Assembly: GCA_049670425.1 (NCBI GenBank)
Contig: JBATTG010000106.1
Location: forward strand, 1 to 24,313
Source of the DNA: Proteocatella sp049670425
Lineage (GTDB): Bacteria; Bacillota; Clostridia; Peptostreptococcales; Filifactoraceae
DNA length: 24,313 bases
Reading direction: 5' to 3'
The first letter of the stretch is position 1. Every line of letters begins with the position of its first letter. A model generated the notes under the pieces. The model saw only the letters and a program-made list of their open reading frames with translations. It made no database searches and was not told where the DNA came from. Below, piece after piece: positions 6,052-13,307 of the stretch. Made by a program: the position numbers and the translations under genes.

Positions 6052-8079
6052 ATGAGTAAAGATATTAAAGAAAATATAAAAGGTAATATAAAGAAGCTGG
6101 TTGAACAAGGACAATTGTATAAAGCAAAATCTCTTTTAGAGGAGTATAAGAAGTTAGAAAATAATGATGCCGATATATACTCTATCATGGGAATTGTTTC
6201 TATGATGGAGGGTAATATGGAGGAGGCAGAACGGATTCTTAAAGAAGGAATTTATAAATATGACAGTAATTTTGATTTAGCATATAACCTGGCCTACTTT
6301 TACCAGTATACTGAACAAAAGGAATTATCTATAAAGTACTATAAAAAAGCTTTTAAGAATACAAGCAGTAAAGTTGAGGCCGAAGAAGTAGAAAAATTAT
6401 TAAGAGAGCTGGGCGCAGACAAGATTGAAGAAGATAAGGATTTAGAAATAATATCAAGAGAATCTAGAACTAAAATTGTATTTTTTCATAAGCAAGGAAT
6501 GGATAGTTTTTTGAGTGATATAATAAGAAATCTATCTATAGATTATGAAGTGAAAAAAATCACAGTCACAGAATACAGTCAAATAGACTCTGGAATGGAA
6601 TGGGCGGATATTTGCTGGTTTGAGTGGTGCGATGAGCTTGTTATTTATGGAAGCAAATTGCAGGTAGCAAAGCAAAGAAAAATTATATGCAGATTGCATA
6701 GTTATGAAGCATTTACAAATTATCCTGAACAAGTCATGTGGAATAATGTAGATAAACTTATTTTTGTTGCAGAGCACCTAAAAAGATTTGCAATCGAAAA
6801 GTATAGTGTAAATGAAGAAAATACAGAGGTCATTCCTAATGGAGTTAATTTGACGGATTGGACGTTTAAAAAAAGAAAGCCAGGCTTTAAAATAGCCTAT
6901 GTAGGATATATAAATTATAAAAAAGGACCAATGCTTTTACTGCATACTTTTAAGGCACTTTACGACCAAGATTCAAGATGTAATTTATATATGGCAGGTC
7001 AATTTCAGGATAATAGGGATGTTTTGTATTTTAAACAGATGATAAAAGAGTTTGGAATAGAGAGAAATGTCCATTTTGAAGGATGGCAAAATAATGTAGA
7101 TAATTGGTTAGATGATAAGGACTATATATTGTGTACAAGTGTATTAGAATCTCAAAATATGAGTGTAATGCAAGCTATGGCGAAAGGCATAAAACCGCTT
7201 ATACATAATTTTGTAGGAGCAAAAAATATTTATCAAGAAAAATATATCTGGAATACGATTGATGAAGCGGTAGAGATGATTGTATCCGAAGAATATAAGT
7301 CGTGCGAATATAGGAGCTTTATTGAGGAAAATTATTCTTTGAAAAAGGAAATACAAAGCACAAAAGAAATAATAGATTCATTGGCATCTGTTAAAAAGAT
7401 AGAGAGTAAGTATTTAGATATAGTTGAATTTAATTATAAACATATAAATGTTAAATTTTATACACCAATAAAAGATGACTTTATACAGAGACTTATTTAT
7501 GAGAATAAAACATTTTATGAAATCGGCATGCTGGAGGATATTAGAAAAAGAATCGGTAACAACAAGATTATTGTAGATATTGGGGCAAACATTGGTAATC
7601 ATACTGTATATTTTGCAAAGATATGTAAAGCCAAGCAGGTATATTCTTTTGAACCACAGAAAAATATCTTCGATATTTTACAAAAAAATCTCGAAATCAA
7701 TAATATCAGCAATAAGGTTAAATTATATAATATGGGAGTAGGAAAAGAACATTTTTATGCTAGTATCGATGTTCTTGATACGAACAATTATGGTATGAGC
7801 AAAATAAATAAAATGAATAAAGGATCTGTAGAAATTAATTCTTTAGACAGTCTATTACTAAAAGAAGTAGACAGTGTAGATATGATTAAAATTGATGTAG
7901 AAGGTATGGAATTAGATGTATTAAATGGTGCTAAAGAAATATTAAAAAAATATAAACCGATTATTTATATTGAAGCAGGTACGAACAGAGAGTTTGATGG
8001 TATAGTAAATCATCTCAAGCAATATCAGTACAATCCAATTTATAGATTTAATGCGACGCCGACATATTTATTTGTGTAA
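6052..8079 (+). CDS. TPR - GT4 glycosyltransferase - FkbM methyltransferase fusion
   Basis: The protein has 675 residues in three parts. Residues 1-120 are TPR-like helices. About 135-425 is a GT-B transferase of family 4 type, with EVIPNGVNLTDW near 257 and LESQNMSVMQAMAKG near 362. Residues 430-675 are an FkbM-type SAM-dependent O-methyltransferase, with VDIGANIGNHTVYFA near 507 and IKIDVEGMELDVL near 615. The natural reading is addition of a sugar and methylation of it, or of the glycan, on the same target, most likely flagellin. In the GT4 EX7E motif the second Glu is Gln, which is unusual. ATG at 6052 was chosen over an upstream TTG at 6037; neither has a good ribosome binding site, so translation may couple to the gene before. 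It is AT-richer than the GT2 gene. Confidence 0.85.
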   Translation: MSKDIKENIKGNIKKLVEQGQLYKAKSLLEEYKKLENNDADIYSIMGIVSMMEGNMEEAERILKEGIYKYDSNFDLAYNLAYFYQYTEQKELSIKYYKKAFKNTSSKVEAEEVEKLLRELGADKIEEDKDLEIISRESRTKIVFFHKQGMDSFLSDIIRNLSIDYEVKKITVTEYSQIDSGMEWADICWFEWCDELVIYGSKLQVAKQRKIICRLHSYEAFTNYPEQVMWNNVDKLIFVAEHLKRFAIEKYSVNEENTEVIPNGVNLTDWTFKKRKPGFKIAYVGYINYKKGPMLLLHTFKALYDQDSRCNLYMAGQFQDNRDVLYFKQMIKEFGIERNVHFEGWQNNVDNWLDDKDYILCTSVLESQNMSVMQAMAKGIKPLIHNFVGAKNIYQEKYIWNTIDEAVEMIVSEEYKSCEYRSFIEENYSLKKEIQSTKEIIDSLASVKKIESKYLDIVEFNYKHINVKFYTPIKDDFIQRLIYENKTFYEIGMLEDIRKRIGNNKIIVDIGANIGNHTVYFAKICKAKQVYSFEPQKNIFDILQKNLEINNISNKVKLYNMGVGKEHFYASIDVLDTNNYGMSKINKMNKGSVEINSLDSLLLKEVDSVDMIKIDVEGMELDVLNGAKEILKKYKPIIYIEAGTNREFDGIVNHLKQYQYNPIYRFNATPTYLFV

Positions 8080-8173
8080 GTGTTATTATTAAAGTTATTT
8101 ATGCTTTATACTTCAAAAGCGCCTATGAACTTTGGGAATTTAATAATATTTGACAAATAAAATCACGAACGCC

Positions 8174-8220
8174 CCATTTTTGTTATAATTGATTTACTAA
8201 AATCAAATAAATAAAAATGG
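8174..8220. repeat. Imperfect inverted repeat, hairpin or MITE-like
   Basis: The two arms (8174-8195 and 8200-8220) begin and end with CCATTTTT/AAAAATGG, share TTGATTT/AAATCAA around the 4-nt loop ACTA, and differ by a few bases in between. The left arm also contains TGTTATAAT, an extended -10 sequence. It could be a weak terminator of the glycosyltransferase operon or a remnant of a small mobile element. Confidence 0.5.
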
Positions 8221-8405
8221 AACCCCGTGTTGTGAAAATAATAACAAAAATATGAAATTGATAATATGGTTTCTTAAATAATATTTTTTTTTAAGACTTA
8301 CAGGATAAGTGCTATACTGAAAGATTACAACGGCTTCAAATCCAAGGGTGTCGATGCAGTAGCAAGTGAGAAATTTATTCTTGCAAAAAAATATTTCAGC
8401 ATAAT

Positions 8406-8480
8406 CTAGATTTTTACTCTCTCAGTCAAAGTTAAGTTTTTATTCTTTCGCGGATTTGGCGTAAACTGTTTGTAGCCCAT
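8406..8480 (-). pseudogene. Truncated IS30-family transposase start (remnant)
   Basis: AGAAAGG, then ATG at 8480, opens a 24-codon frame beginning MGYKQFTPNPRKNKNLTL and followed by TERVKI before TAG at 8406-8408. The pattern 'NLTLTERVKI' resembles the N-terminal 'LTLEER' segment of IS30-type transposases. Nothing recognisable as the rest of a transposase follows, so this would be a 5' fragment. The identification rests on a short motif from memory. Confidence 0.4.
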
Positions 8481-8571
8481 AGTGATAACCTTTCTGAATA
8501 AAATTTGTTTGTGTTAAAACTGTTTTAAAACAGAAAAGGGCGCTATGGATTTTTATTGGTTCAATTTAATT

Positions 8572-9723
8572 TTACAATGAGCCGTTAGAAAATATCTGAT
8601 TATTTGATTTTAAAATAATAGCACATATAAGATGGACATCTTGATTATCCATGTATGGATGCATTGGCAACGACAATACTGTATCACAAAGTTCATTAGT
8701 AACTACAAAATCACCATTGGCATAATTATATTCAGCAAACGCACCTTGTTCATGCATTGGTTTCACATAGTAAACCATGCTTGGAATGCCTTCTTCTTTT
8801 AACTTAGCTTGCAAATTATCTCTTTCCTCTTTGCTTTTTAGCTTTACAGTATATTGAGCAAAGCTTGACACATAACCTTTAGGAACAACTGGTGTTTCTA
8901 CGATTCCTTTAAGTTTTTCGTTATAAAGCCTGTAAACACGATTGACATCTTCTAGTTCATGACCGATAAAGGCTGTCAACTTAACATTGAGAACTGCCGC
9001 TTGAATAGAATCAAGTCTTGAGTTAACACCAATCCGGACATTGTCATACTTATCATCACCTTTGCCGTGAATCTTCAATGAATTCAAAAGTTCAGCTAAC
9101 TTATCATCATTCGTAAATATAGCACCGCCATCGCCGTAACATCCTAATGGTTTTGCTGGGAAAAATGAAGTAGTCGCAGCATCTCCAAAACCACAGGATT
9201 TCTTTCCATTAATACTTCCACCAAATCCTTGAGCCGCATCTTCGAGAACCTTAAGATTGTACTGTTTTGCAATTCTTTCAATTTCAATATGATCTGCTGG
9301 AAGGCCAAATAAGTCTACTGGAATGATAATTTTTGGAATTAGTTTATCTTCCTCCAATACCTTATTTATAGCTTTTTCTAGTTTTACAGTATCAATGTTG
9401 AATGTTTCTTTGTCAACATCTACAAATATCGGTGTCGCTCCTCTAAATGAAACAATTTCTCCTGTTGAGAAGAAAGTAAAATCAGGAACAAAAACAGCAT
9501 CCCCTTCCTTTATATCCCATGCCATCATGAGAAGAGTCATGGCTTCAGTTCCATTTGCGCATGTAATGCAGTGTTTAACACCCACATACTCAGCGAGTCT
9601 CTGCTCCAGAAGATCTACTTCTTTGCCACCAATAAAATTAGTGTTATTGAGCACTTCTTGAATAGACGAATCAATCTCATTTTTATATTTATTGTATTGA
9701 GCTTTTAGATCTCTAAATTCCAA
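8572..9723 (-). CDS. wbpE: DegT/DnrJ/EryC1-type sugar aminotransferase, WbpE-like
   Basis: This 383-residue PLP enzyme is predicted to transaminate the 3-keto group of UDP-2-acetamido-3-keto-glucuronic acid, giving the 3-amino sugar. Visible are the family start MEFRDLKAQYNKYKNEID, NGTEA near 57-61, the EDAAQ motif (161-165) and the PLP lysine in FFPAKPLGCYGDGGA (Lys about 191). Length fits the family. The start chosen is TTG at 9723, 8 nt after AGGAG; a longer frame from TTG at 9741 would put the ribosome binding site inside the coding sequence. It is last in the wbpA-B-D-E cassette, 18 bases behind wbpD. The wbpE assignment depends on these neighbours, as the family alone covers many sugars. 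Confidence 0.85.
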   Translation of the reverse strand: MEFRDLKAQYNKYKNEIDSSIQEVLNNTNFIGGKEVDLLEQRLAEYVGVKHCITCANGTEAMTLLMMAWDIKEGDAVFVPDFTFFSTGEIVSFRGATPIFVDVDKETFNIDTVKLEKAINKVLEEDKLIPKIIIPVDLFGLPADHIEIERIAKQYNLKVLEDAAQGFGGSINGKKSCGFGDAATTSFFPAKPLGCYGDGGAIFTNDDKLAELLNSLKIHGKGDDKYDNVRIGVNSRLDSIQAAVLNVKLTAFIGHELEDVNRVYRLYNEKLKGIVETPVVPKGYVSSFAQYTVKLKSKEERDNLQAKLKEEGIPSMVYYVKPMHEQGAFAEYNYANGDFVVTNELCDTVLSLPMHPYMDNQDVHLICAIILKSNNQIFSNGSL

Positions 9724-9741
9724 AGTTTTCGCTCCTATCAA

Positions 9742-10302
9742 TTATTTATCTTTTAGTTTTTCATTTTCCAGTGTGTATTCTCTTCCGCATTCACTGCATT
9801 TATTGTTTTCCTTCAATGGTACTCCACACTCACAAACCCATCCAATTTGCTTTGCAGGAATGCCTGACATTAATGCATAAGCTGGTACATCTTTCGTTAC
9901 TACTGCTCCTGATGCAATCATTGCCCATTCACCAATAGTGTTTCCGCATACGATGGTAGCATTTGCACCAATAGATGCTCCGTACTTAACCAGAGTTCTC
10001 TTATACCCTGCTGGTCCTTTTGGATATTTGCTTCTTGGTGTTAAATCATTAGTGAAAACCATTGAAGGACCACAAAATACATAATCCTCAAGTTCAACAC
10101 CTTCATACACTGATACATTATTCTGGATCTTAACGCCATTACCAATCTTCACGTTGTTTGAAACATTGACGTTCTGCCCTAAAGAACATTTCTCACCAAT
10201 CTGAGCACCCTTATGAACATGACAAAAGTGCCATATCTTTGTACCTTCACCGATAGATACATTCTCATCTATATAACTGCTTTCATGAACGAAGTAGCTC
10301 AT
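9742..10302 (-). CDS. wbpD: Left-handed beta-helix N-acetyltransferase, WbpD-like
   Basis: The protein has 186 residues. It shows hexapeptide repeats from about 12 to 135 (IGEGTKIWHFCHVHKGAQIG, later VKIGNGVKIQNNVSVYEGV). The FCGPSMVFTND segment is typical of WbpD/WlbB-type enzymes, which acetylate the 3-amino group of UDP-GlcNAc(3NH2)A with acetyl-CoA. The C-terminus (about 150-177) carries CxC and CxxC pairs (VCECG, CSECG), which look like a small zinc ribbon and are common in homologues from Clostridia. It overlaps wbpB by 4 bases (ATGA), so translation is coupled. The product with the three neighbours would be UDP-GlcNAc(3NAc)A. Confidence 0.87.
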   Translation of the reverse strand: MSYFVHESSYIDENVSIGEGTKIWHFCHVHKGAQIGEKCSLGQNVNVSNNVKIGNGVKIQNNVSVYEGVELEDYVFCGPSMVFTNDLTPRSKYPKGPAGYKRTLVKYGASIGANATIVCGNTIGEWAMIASGAVVTKDVPAYALMSGIPAKQIGWVCECGVPLKENNKCSECGREYTLENEKLKDK

Positions 10303-11381
10303 CTGTCGAACCTTCCTTTAAAATCCAGTGTACTGCATTTAGTAAGTGGCAGTTTTACGCTCTTTCCTTCAGCGGCTGATTTGTAAATAGCAAGGACAAG
10401 CTCAAGTGCATTTCTACCGTCAACAGCTGTTACATAAGGATCTCTATCATTTTTAATTGCGTCGATTACATCTGCATAGAGTGGATTATGTCCGAATCCA
10501 TATACATTTGGTGGGTTCTCATGATATTTCTCTTTAACTTCTTCTGGATCGTCGAGATTATCTGCAAACTGCCATTCTTCAATCAGGTTTACAGACTTCC
10601 CTCCTGCTTTGACAGTTCCTTTTTGCCCGAAGATGTATAAAGTTTCTTCAAGATTCTTTGGATAAATATTTGTAGTACCCTCAATGATTCCGTAGCTTCC
10701 GTTAGCAAACTTAACTAAGGCCATACCCAAATCTTCAGCATCTATAAATCCATGGATTAGATTATCTGTCATACCTACAACTTCGGTTATTCCATCACCC
10801 ATCATCCACCTTAAAAGATCAATATTATGGATGCACTGATTCATAAGAGCGCCACCATCTTGCTCCCAGGTGCCTCTCCATGGTGCCTGCTTGTAGTAAT
10901 CTTCTCCTCTGTTCCATCTGATGTGGGCGGCAGCATGCATTAGTCTTCCAAATCGTTGAGCTTCGACAGCTTCTCTAATTTTTTGTACAGATTTATTGAA
11001 TCTATTCTGGTGACATGCACTAACCTTGATATTCTTTTCATGAGCTGTCTCTATGATCAAGTCTGCCTCTTCAAGAGACAAAGCAATCGGTTTTTCAATA
11101 ATAAGATTGGCTCCAGCATCTATACAATCAAGAGCAATCTGTCCATGCTTTCCACTTTCAGTACATATTGCCACCAGCTCAGGTTTCTCATTTTGAAGCA
11201 TTTCTTTATAATCAGCATACTTCTTTGTTTCAACCGGTAGATTGAAATTTTTAATGGTTGTATCCATTTTGAATTCTTCAATATCACATAACGCTACAAT
11301 ATTTAGTTTATTCTCTAATGCAGCAGCTATATGATTTGGCGAAATTCTTCCGCAACCTATAATCGCATATCTTAAACTCAC
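10299..11381 (-). CDS. wbpB: Gfo/Idh/MocA oxidoreductase, WbpB-like
   Basis: The protein has 360 residues. The N-terminal Rossmann motif YAIIGCGRISPNH (5-17) binds NAD; EKP (96-98) holds the family catalytic Lys. WNRGEDYYKQAPWRGTWEQDGG (in the middle) and NQCIHNIDLLRWMMG are typical of the WbpB/WlbA branch, which oxidises C3 of UDP-GlcNAcA. In P. aeruginosa WbpB is tightly coupled with WbpE, which is consistent with both being here. The start is GTG at 11381 behind a GGGGGA-type ribosome binding site; 11 bases separate it from wbpA upstream. Confidence 0.87.
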   Translation of the reverse strand: MSLRYAIIGCGRISPNHIAAALENKLNIVALCDIEEFKMDTTIKNFNLPVETKKYADYKEMLQNEKPELVAICTESGKHGQIALDCIDAGANLIIEKPIALSLEEADLIIETAHEKNIKVSACHQNRFNKSVQKIREAVEAQRFGRLMHAAAHIRWNRGEDYYKQAPWRGTWEQDGGALMNQCIHNIDLLRWMMGDGITEVVGMTDNLIHGFIDAEDLGMALVKFANGSYGIIEGTTNIYPKNLEETLYIFGQKGTVKAGGKSVNLIEEWQFADNLDDPEEVKEKYHENPPNVYGFGHNPLYADVIDAIKNDRDPYVTAVDGRNALELVLAIYKSAAEGKSVKLPLTKCSTLDFKGRFDR

Positions 11382-11392
11382 TTTTAGTCCCC

Positions 11393-12700
11393 CTATAATA
11401 ATTCAATATTTTTACGTGCTTCAACGTGCTTCATCGCATTCTTTGTATCAAAGATTGCTTTCGCATGTTTCTGAACGAAAACATAGTCAACATTTGTATG
11501 TGCAGTAGTTACAATGACAAGATCTGCACGTGCGATGAGTTCTTCGGTGAGTTTTGGTTCACCCTTCTTAATAACACCATGTTTACAAAATTCCGAAATA
11601 TATGGGTCATAGTAAAAAACTTCTGCACCTTCTTTTTCAAGTTCTTCTATCACTCGTATAGCAGGACTTTCTCTGTAGTCATCAATATCTTGTTTATAGG
11701 CAACACCAAGAATTAAGATTTTCGATCCATTCATAGCTTTTTTAAATCTATTTAGAATCTTATTTGATCTCTCTGCACAATATTCTGGCATTCTGTCGTT
11801 TACCATCATTGAGGATTCAATCATAGATGTATGGAAACCGTATTCTCTTGCCTTCCATGACAGATAATATGGGTCTAAAGGAATGCAGTGTCCACCAAGA
11901 CCTGGGCCTGGATAGAAAGCCTGGAAACCATAAGGTTTTGATTTTGCTGCATCTATAACTTCCCAAATATTAATGTTCATTTTGTTACATAACATCGCGA
12001 GCTCATTAACTAAACCGATATTAATATTTCTATAGGTGTTCTCAAGAATTTTTTCCATCTCTGCAACTGCAGGTGAAGATACCCTATGAATAGTTGCCTC
12101 TAAAATAACTTCATACATTGCTGCTGCTACATCAGTACATTCAGGTGTAATTCCACCAACTACTTTAGGTGTATTCTTAGTTTTATATATAAGGTTACCT
12201 GGATCTACTCTTTCAGGTGAAAAAGCGAGATAGAAATCTTCTCCGCATTTTAGACCTGATTTTTCTAGAATTGGTTTTAATAATTCCGCTGTTGTCCCAG
12301 GATATGTCGTTGACTCAAGAACTATTAACATATCTTTATGCATATATGGAACAATACTTTCAGCAGATGCTTTTACATAGCTTATATCTGGTTGTTGATA
12401 TTCATCAAGTGGTGTAGGGACACAGATACATACGCAATCTGCAGAAGCCACTTGTGCAAAGTCTGTTGTTGCGGATAATAATCCTGACTTAACGATTTCT
12501 TCTAGGTCTTCGTTTACAACATCACCGATATAGTTCTTGCCTGCGTTAACCATTTCTACTTTAGATTTTTGCACATCAAAACCTATTGTTTTAAATCCAG
12601 CCTTAGCTTTTTCAACAGCTAATGGTAAACCTACATAACCTAATCCCACCACTCCGAGAGTAGCTGTTTTGTTCAAAAGTTTTTCTTTAATCCTTTTCAT
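11393..12700 (-). CDS. wbpA: UDP-N-acetylglucosamine 6-dehydrogenase, WbpA-like
   Basis: The protein has 435 residues and belongs to the UDP-glucose/UDP-ManNAc dehydrogenase family. GVVGLGYVGLP (16-26) is the NAD-binding loop, and the catalytic Cys is Cys272 in GLGGHCIPLDPYYL. FSPERVDPG (160-168) and the C-terminal DYRESPA segment also fit. It oxidises C6 of a UDP-HexNAc to the uronic acid; with wbpB/D/E beside it the likely substrate is UDP-GlcNAc. It is first in the minus-strand cassette, with GAGGAA 6 nt before the ATG and a possible extended -10 promoter 100 bases upstream. Codons favour ATT/ATC and TTA, unlike the ATA-rich cbi genes. Confidence 0.9.
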   Translation of the reverse strand: MKRIKEKLLNKTATLGVVGLGYVGLPLAVEKAKAGFKTIGFDVQKSKVEMVNAGKNYIGDVVNEDLEEIVKSGLLSATTDFAQVASADCVCICVPTPLDEYQQPDISYVKASAESIVPYMHKDMLIVLESTTYPGTTAELLKPILEKSGLKCGEDFYLAFSPERVDPGNLIYKTKNTPKVVGGITPECTDVAAAMYEVILEATIHRVSSPAVAEMEKILENTYRNINIGLVNELAMLCNKMNINIWEVIDAAKSKPYGFQAFYPGPGLGGHCIPLDPYYLSWKAREYGFHTSMIESSMMVNDRMPEYCAERSNKILNRFKKAMNGSKILILGVAYKQDIDDYRESPAIRVIEELEKEGAEVFYYDPYISEFCKHGVIKKGEPKLTEELIARADLVIVTTAHTNVDYVFVQKHAKAIFDTKNAMKHVEARKNIELL

Positions 12701-12797
12701 TTTATATTCCTCGCTTGTTTTATTGGTTACAGATTAATTATTTGTATAAAATAATATCTATAGAGAATATTATTGGCGTTTTTTGTTTCATAACTAT

Positions 12798-12806
12798 ATT
12801 CTAACA
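12798..12806 (-). promoter_or_regulatory. Possible extended -10 promoter of the wbp cassette
   Basis: Read on the minus strand, TGTTAGAAT is an extended -10 sequence about 100 nt before the wbpA start. No good -35 lies 17 nt upstream, which is tolerated with an extended -10. Confidence 0.35.
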
Positions 12807-13069
12807 TAAAGGTTGATTTTTTATTTTATTTTTTCTATAAATATTTACGTCAAGAGGGCAGTAATATAACCCAACTTATACAGGGGCTCATATCCCTTAT
12901 TTGTATGTTAACTCAGTAGTCAAGTATATTAATAGTAGTGCCAGTTGTTGGATAACCTTAATAAACCTTCAGTTTTATGATTTTCAGTTAAACTACTACT
13001 TTTCTATGTGACTGGTTTGTTTCATACTTTTCGAATGATGCCTGTTTCAATGGATGATTCATCGGTGGT

Positions 13070-13201
13070 ATGTACTTCTTCTTAGGAATGTCAGGAATAG
13101 TTGCTAAATCAAAAGTCAATCAACTTGACAATAATATATCAAAGGCGTATAATGATAGCGTTGAGTTCGGAAATAATGAAGTGATTAGTTTGCTTTATTA
13201 A
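13070..13201 (+). pseudogene. Possible remnant of an unidentified gene
   Basis: A 43-codon open frame (starting MYFFLGMSGIVAKSKV, ending NNEVISLLY) has no ribosome binding site. An in-frame TGA at 13055-13057 separates it from further upstream coding-like sequence. A hydrophobic first third is followed by a polar helical part. It could be the decayed 3' end of a membrane protein gene. I do not recognise the family. Confidence 0.25.
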
Positions 13202-13307
13202 AATTTCTGAATCTGGCGCTATTTATTTTTTGTATAATTAAAAGTATATACTTACTTATGTTTGTTTGATTTTTTCACTTTAATTTATATTATAATAGGA
13301 GGTTTCT

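Larger units (their letters stand above)
8080..8571. other. Gene-poor stretch between convergent genes with mobile-element remnants
   Basis: No intact gene is visible in these 490 bases. They hold an imperfect inverted repeat (8174-8220), a minus-strand fragment resembling the start of an IS30 transposase (8406-8480), and a 14-bp palindrome CTGTTTTAAAACAG (8520-8533). An open plus-strand stretch (about 8309-8409, containing KDYNGFKSKGVDAVASEKF) has no proper start and I do not recognise it. No convincing terminator for either flanking operon was found. Confidence 0.6.
12701..13307. other. Gene-poor stretch between wbpA and atoE
   Basis: These 607 bases contain the likely promoter of the wbp cassette at the left (12798-12806), a short open frame that looks like a broken gene end (13070-13201), and an AT-rich stretch just before atoE. 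There TATAAT at 13233-13238 is the only clear -10-like site, without a good -35. I see no intact gene. Confidence 0.6.

Noticed and set aside
8520..8533. CTGTTTTAAAACAG palindrome as a terminator of the wbp cassette
   Set aside because: It has no loop, a weak stem and no T run beyond it in the needed direction.
8572..12700. Legionaminic or pseudaminic acid pathway for flagellin
   Set aside because: No NeuB-like synthase, dehydratase or CMP-transferase gene is present; the four genes fit the uronic acid route instead.
13201..13215. Possible CodY box upstream of atoE
   Set aside because: It has 4 mismatches to the 15-nt consensus in very AT-rich DNA, which is expected by chance.
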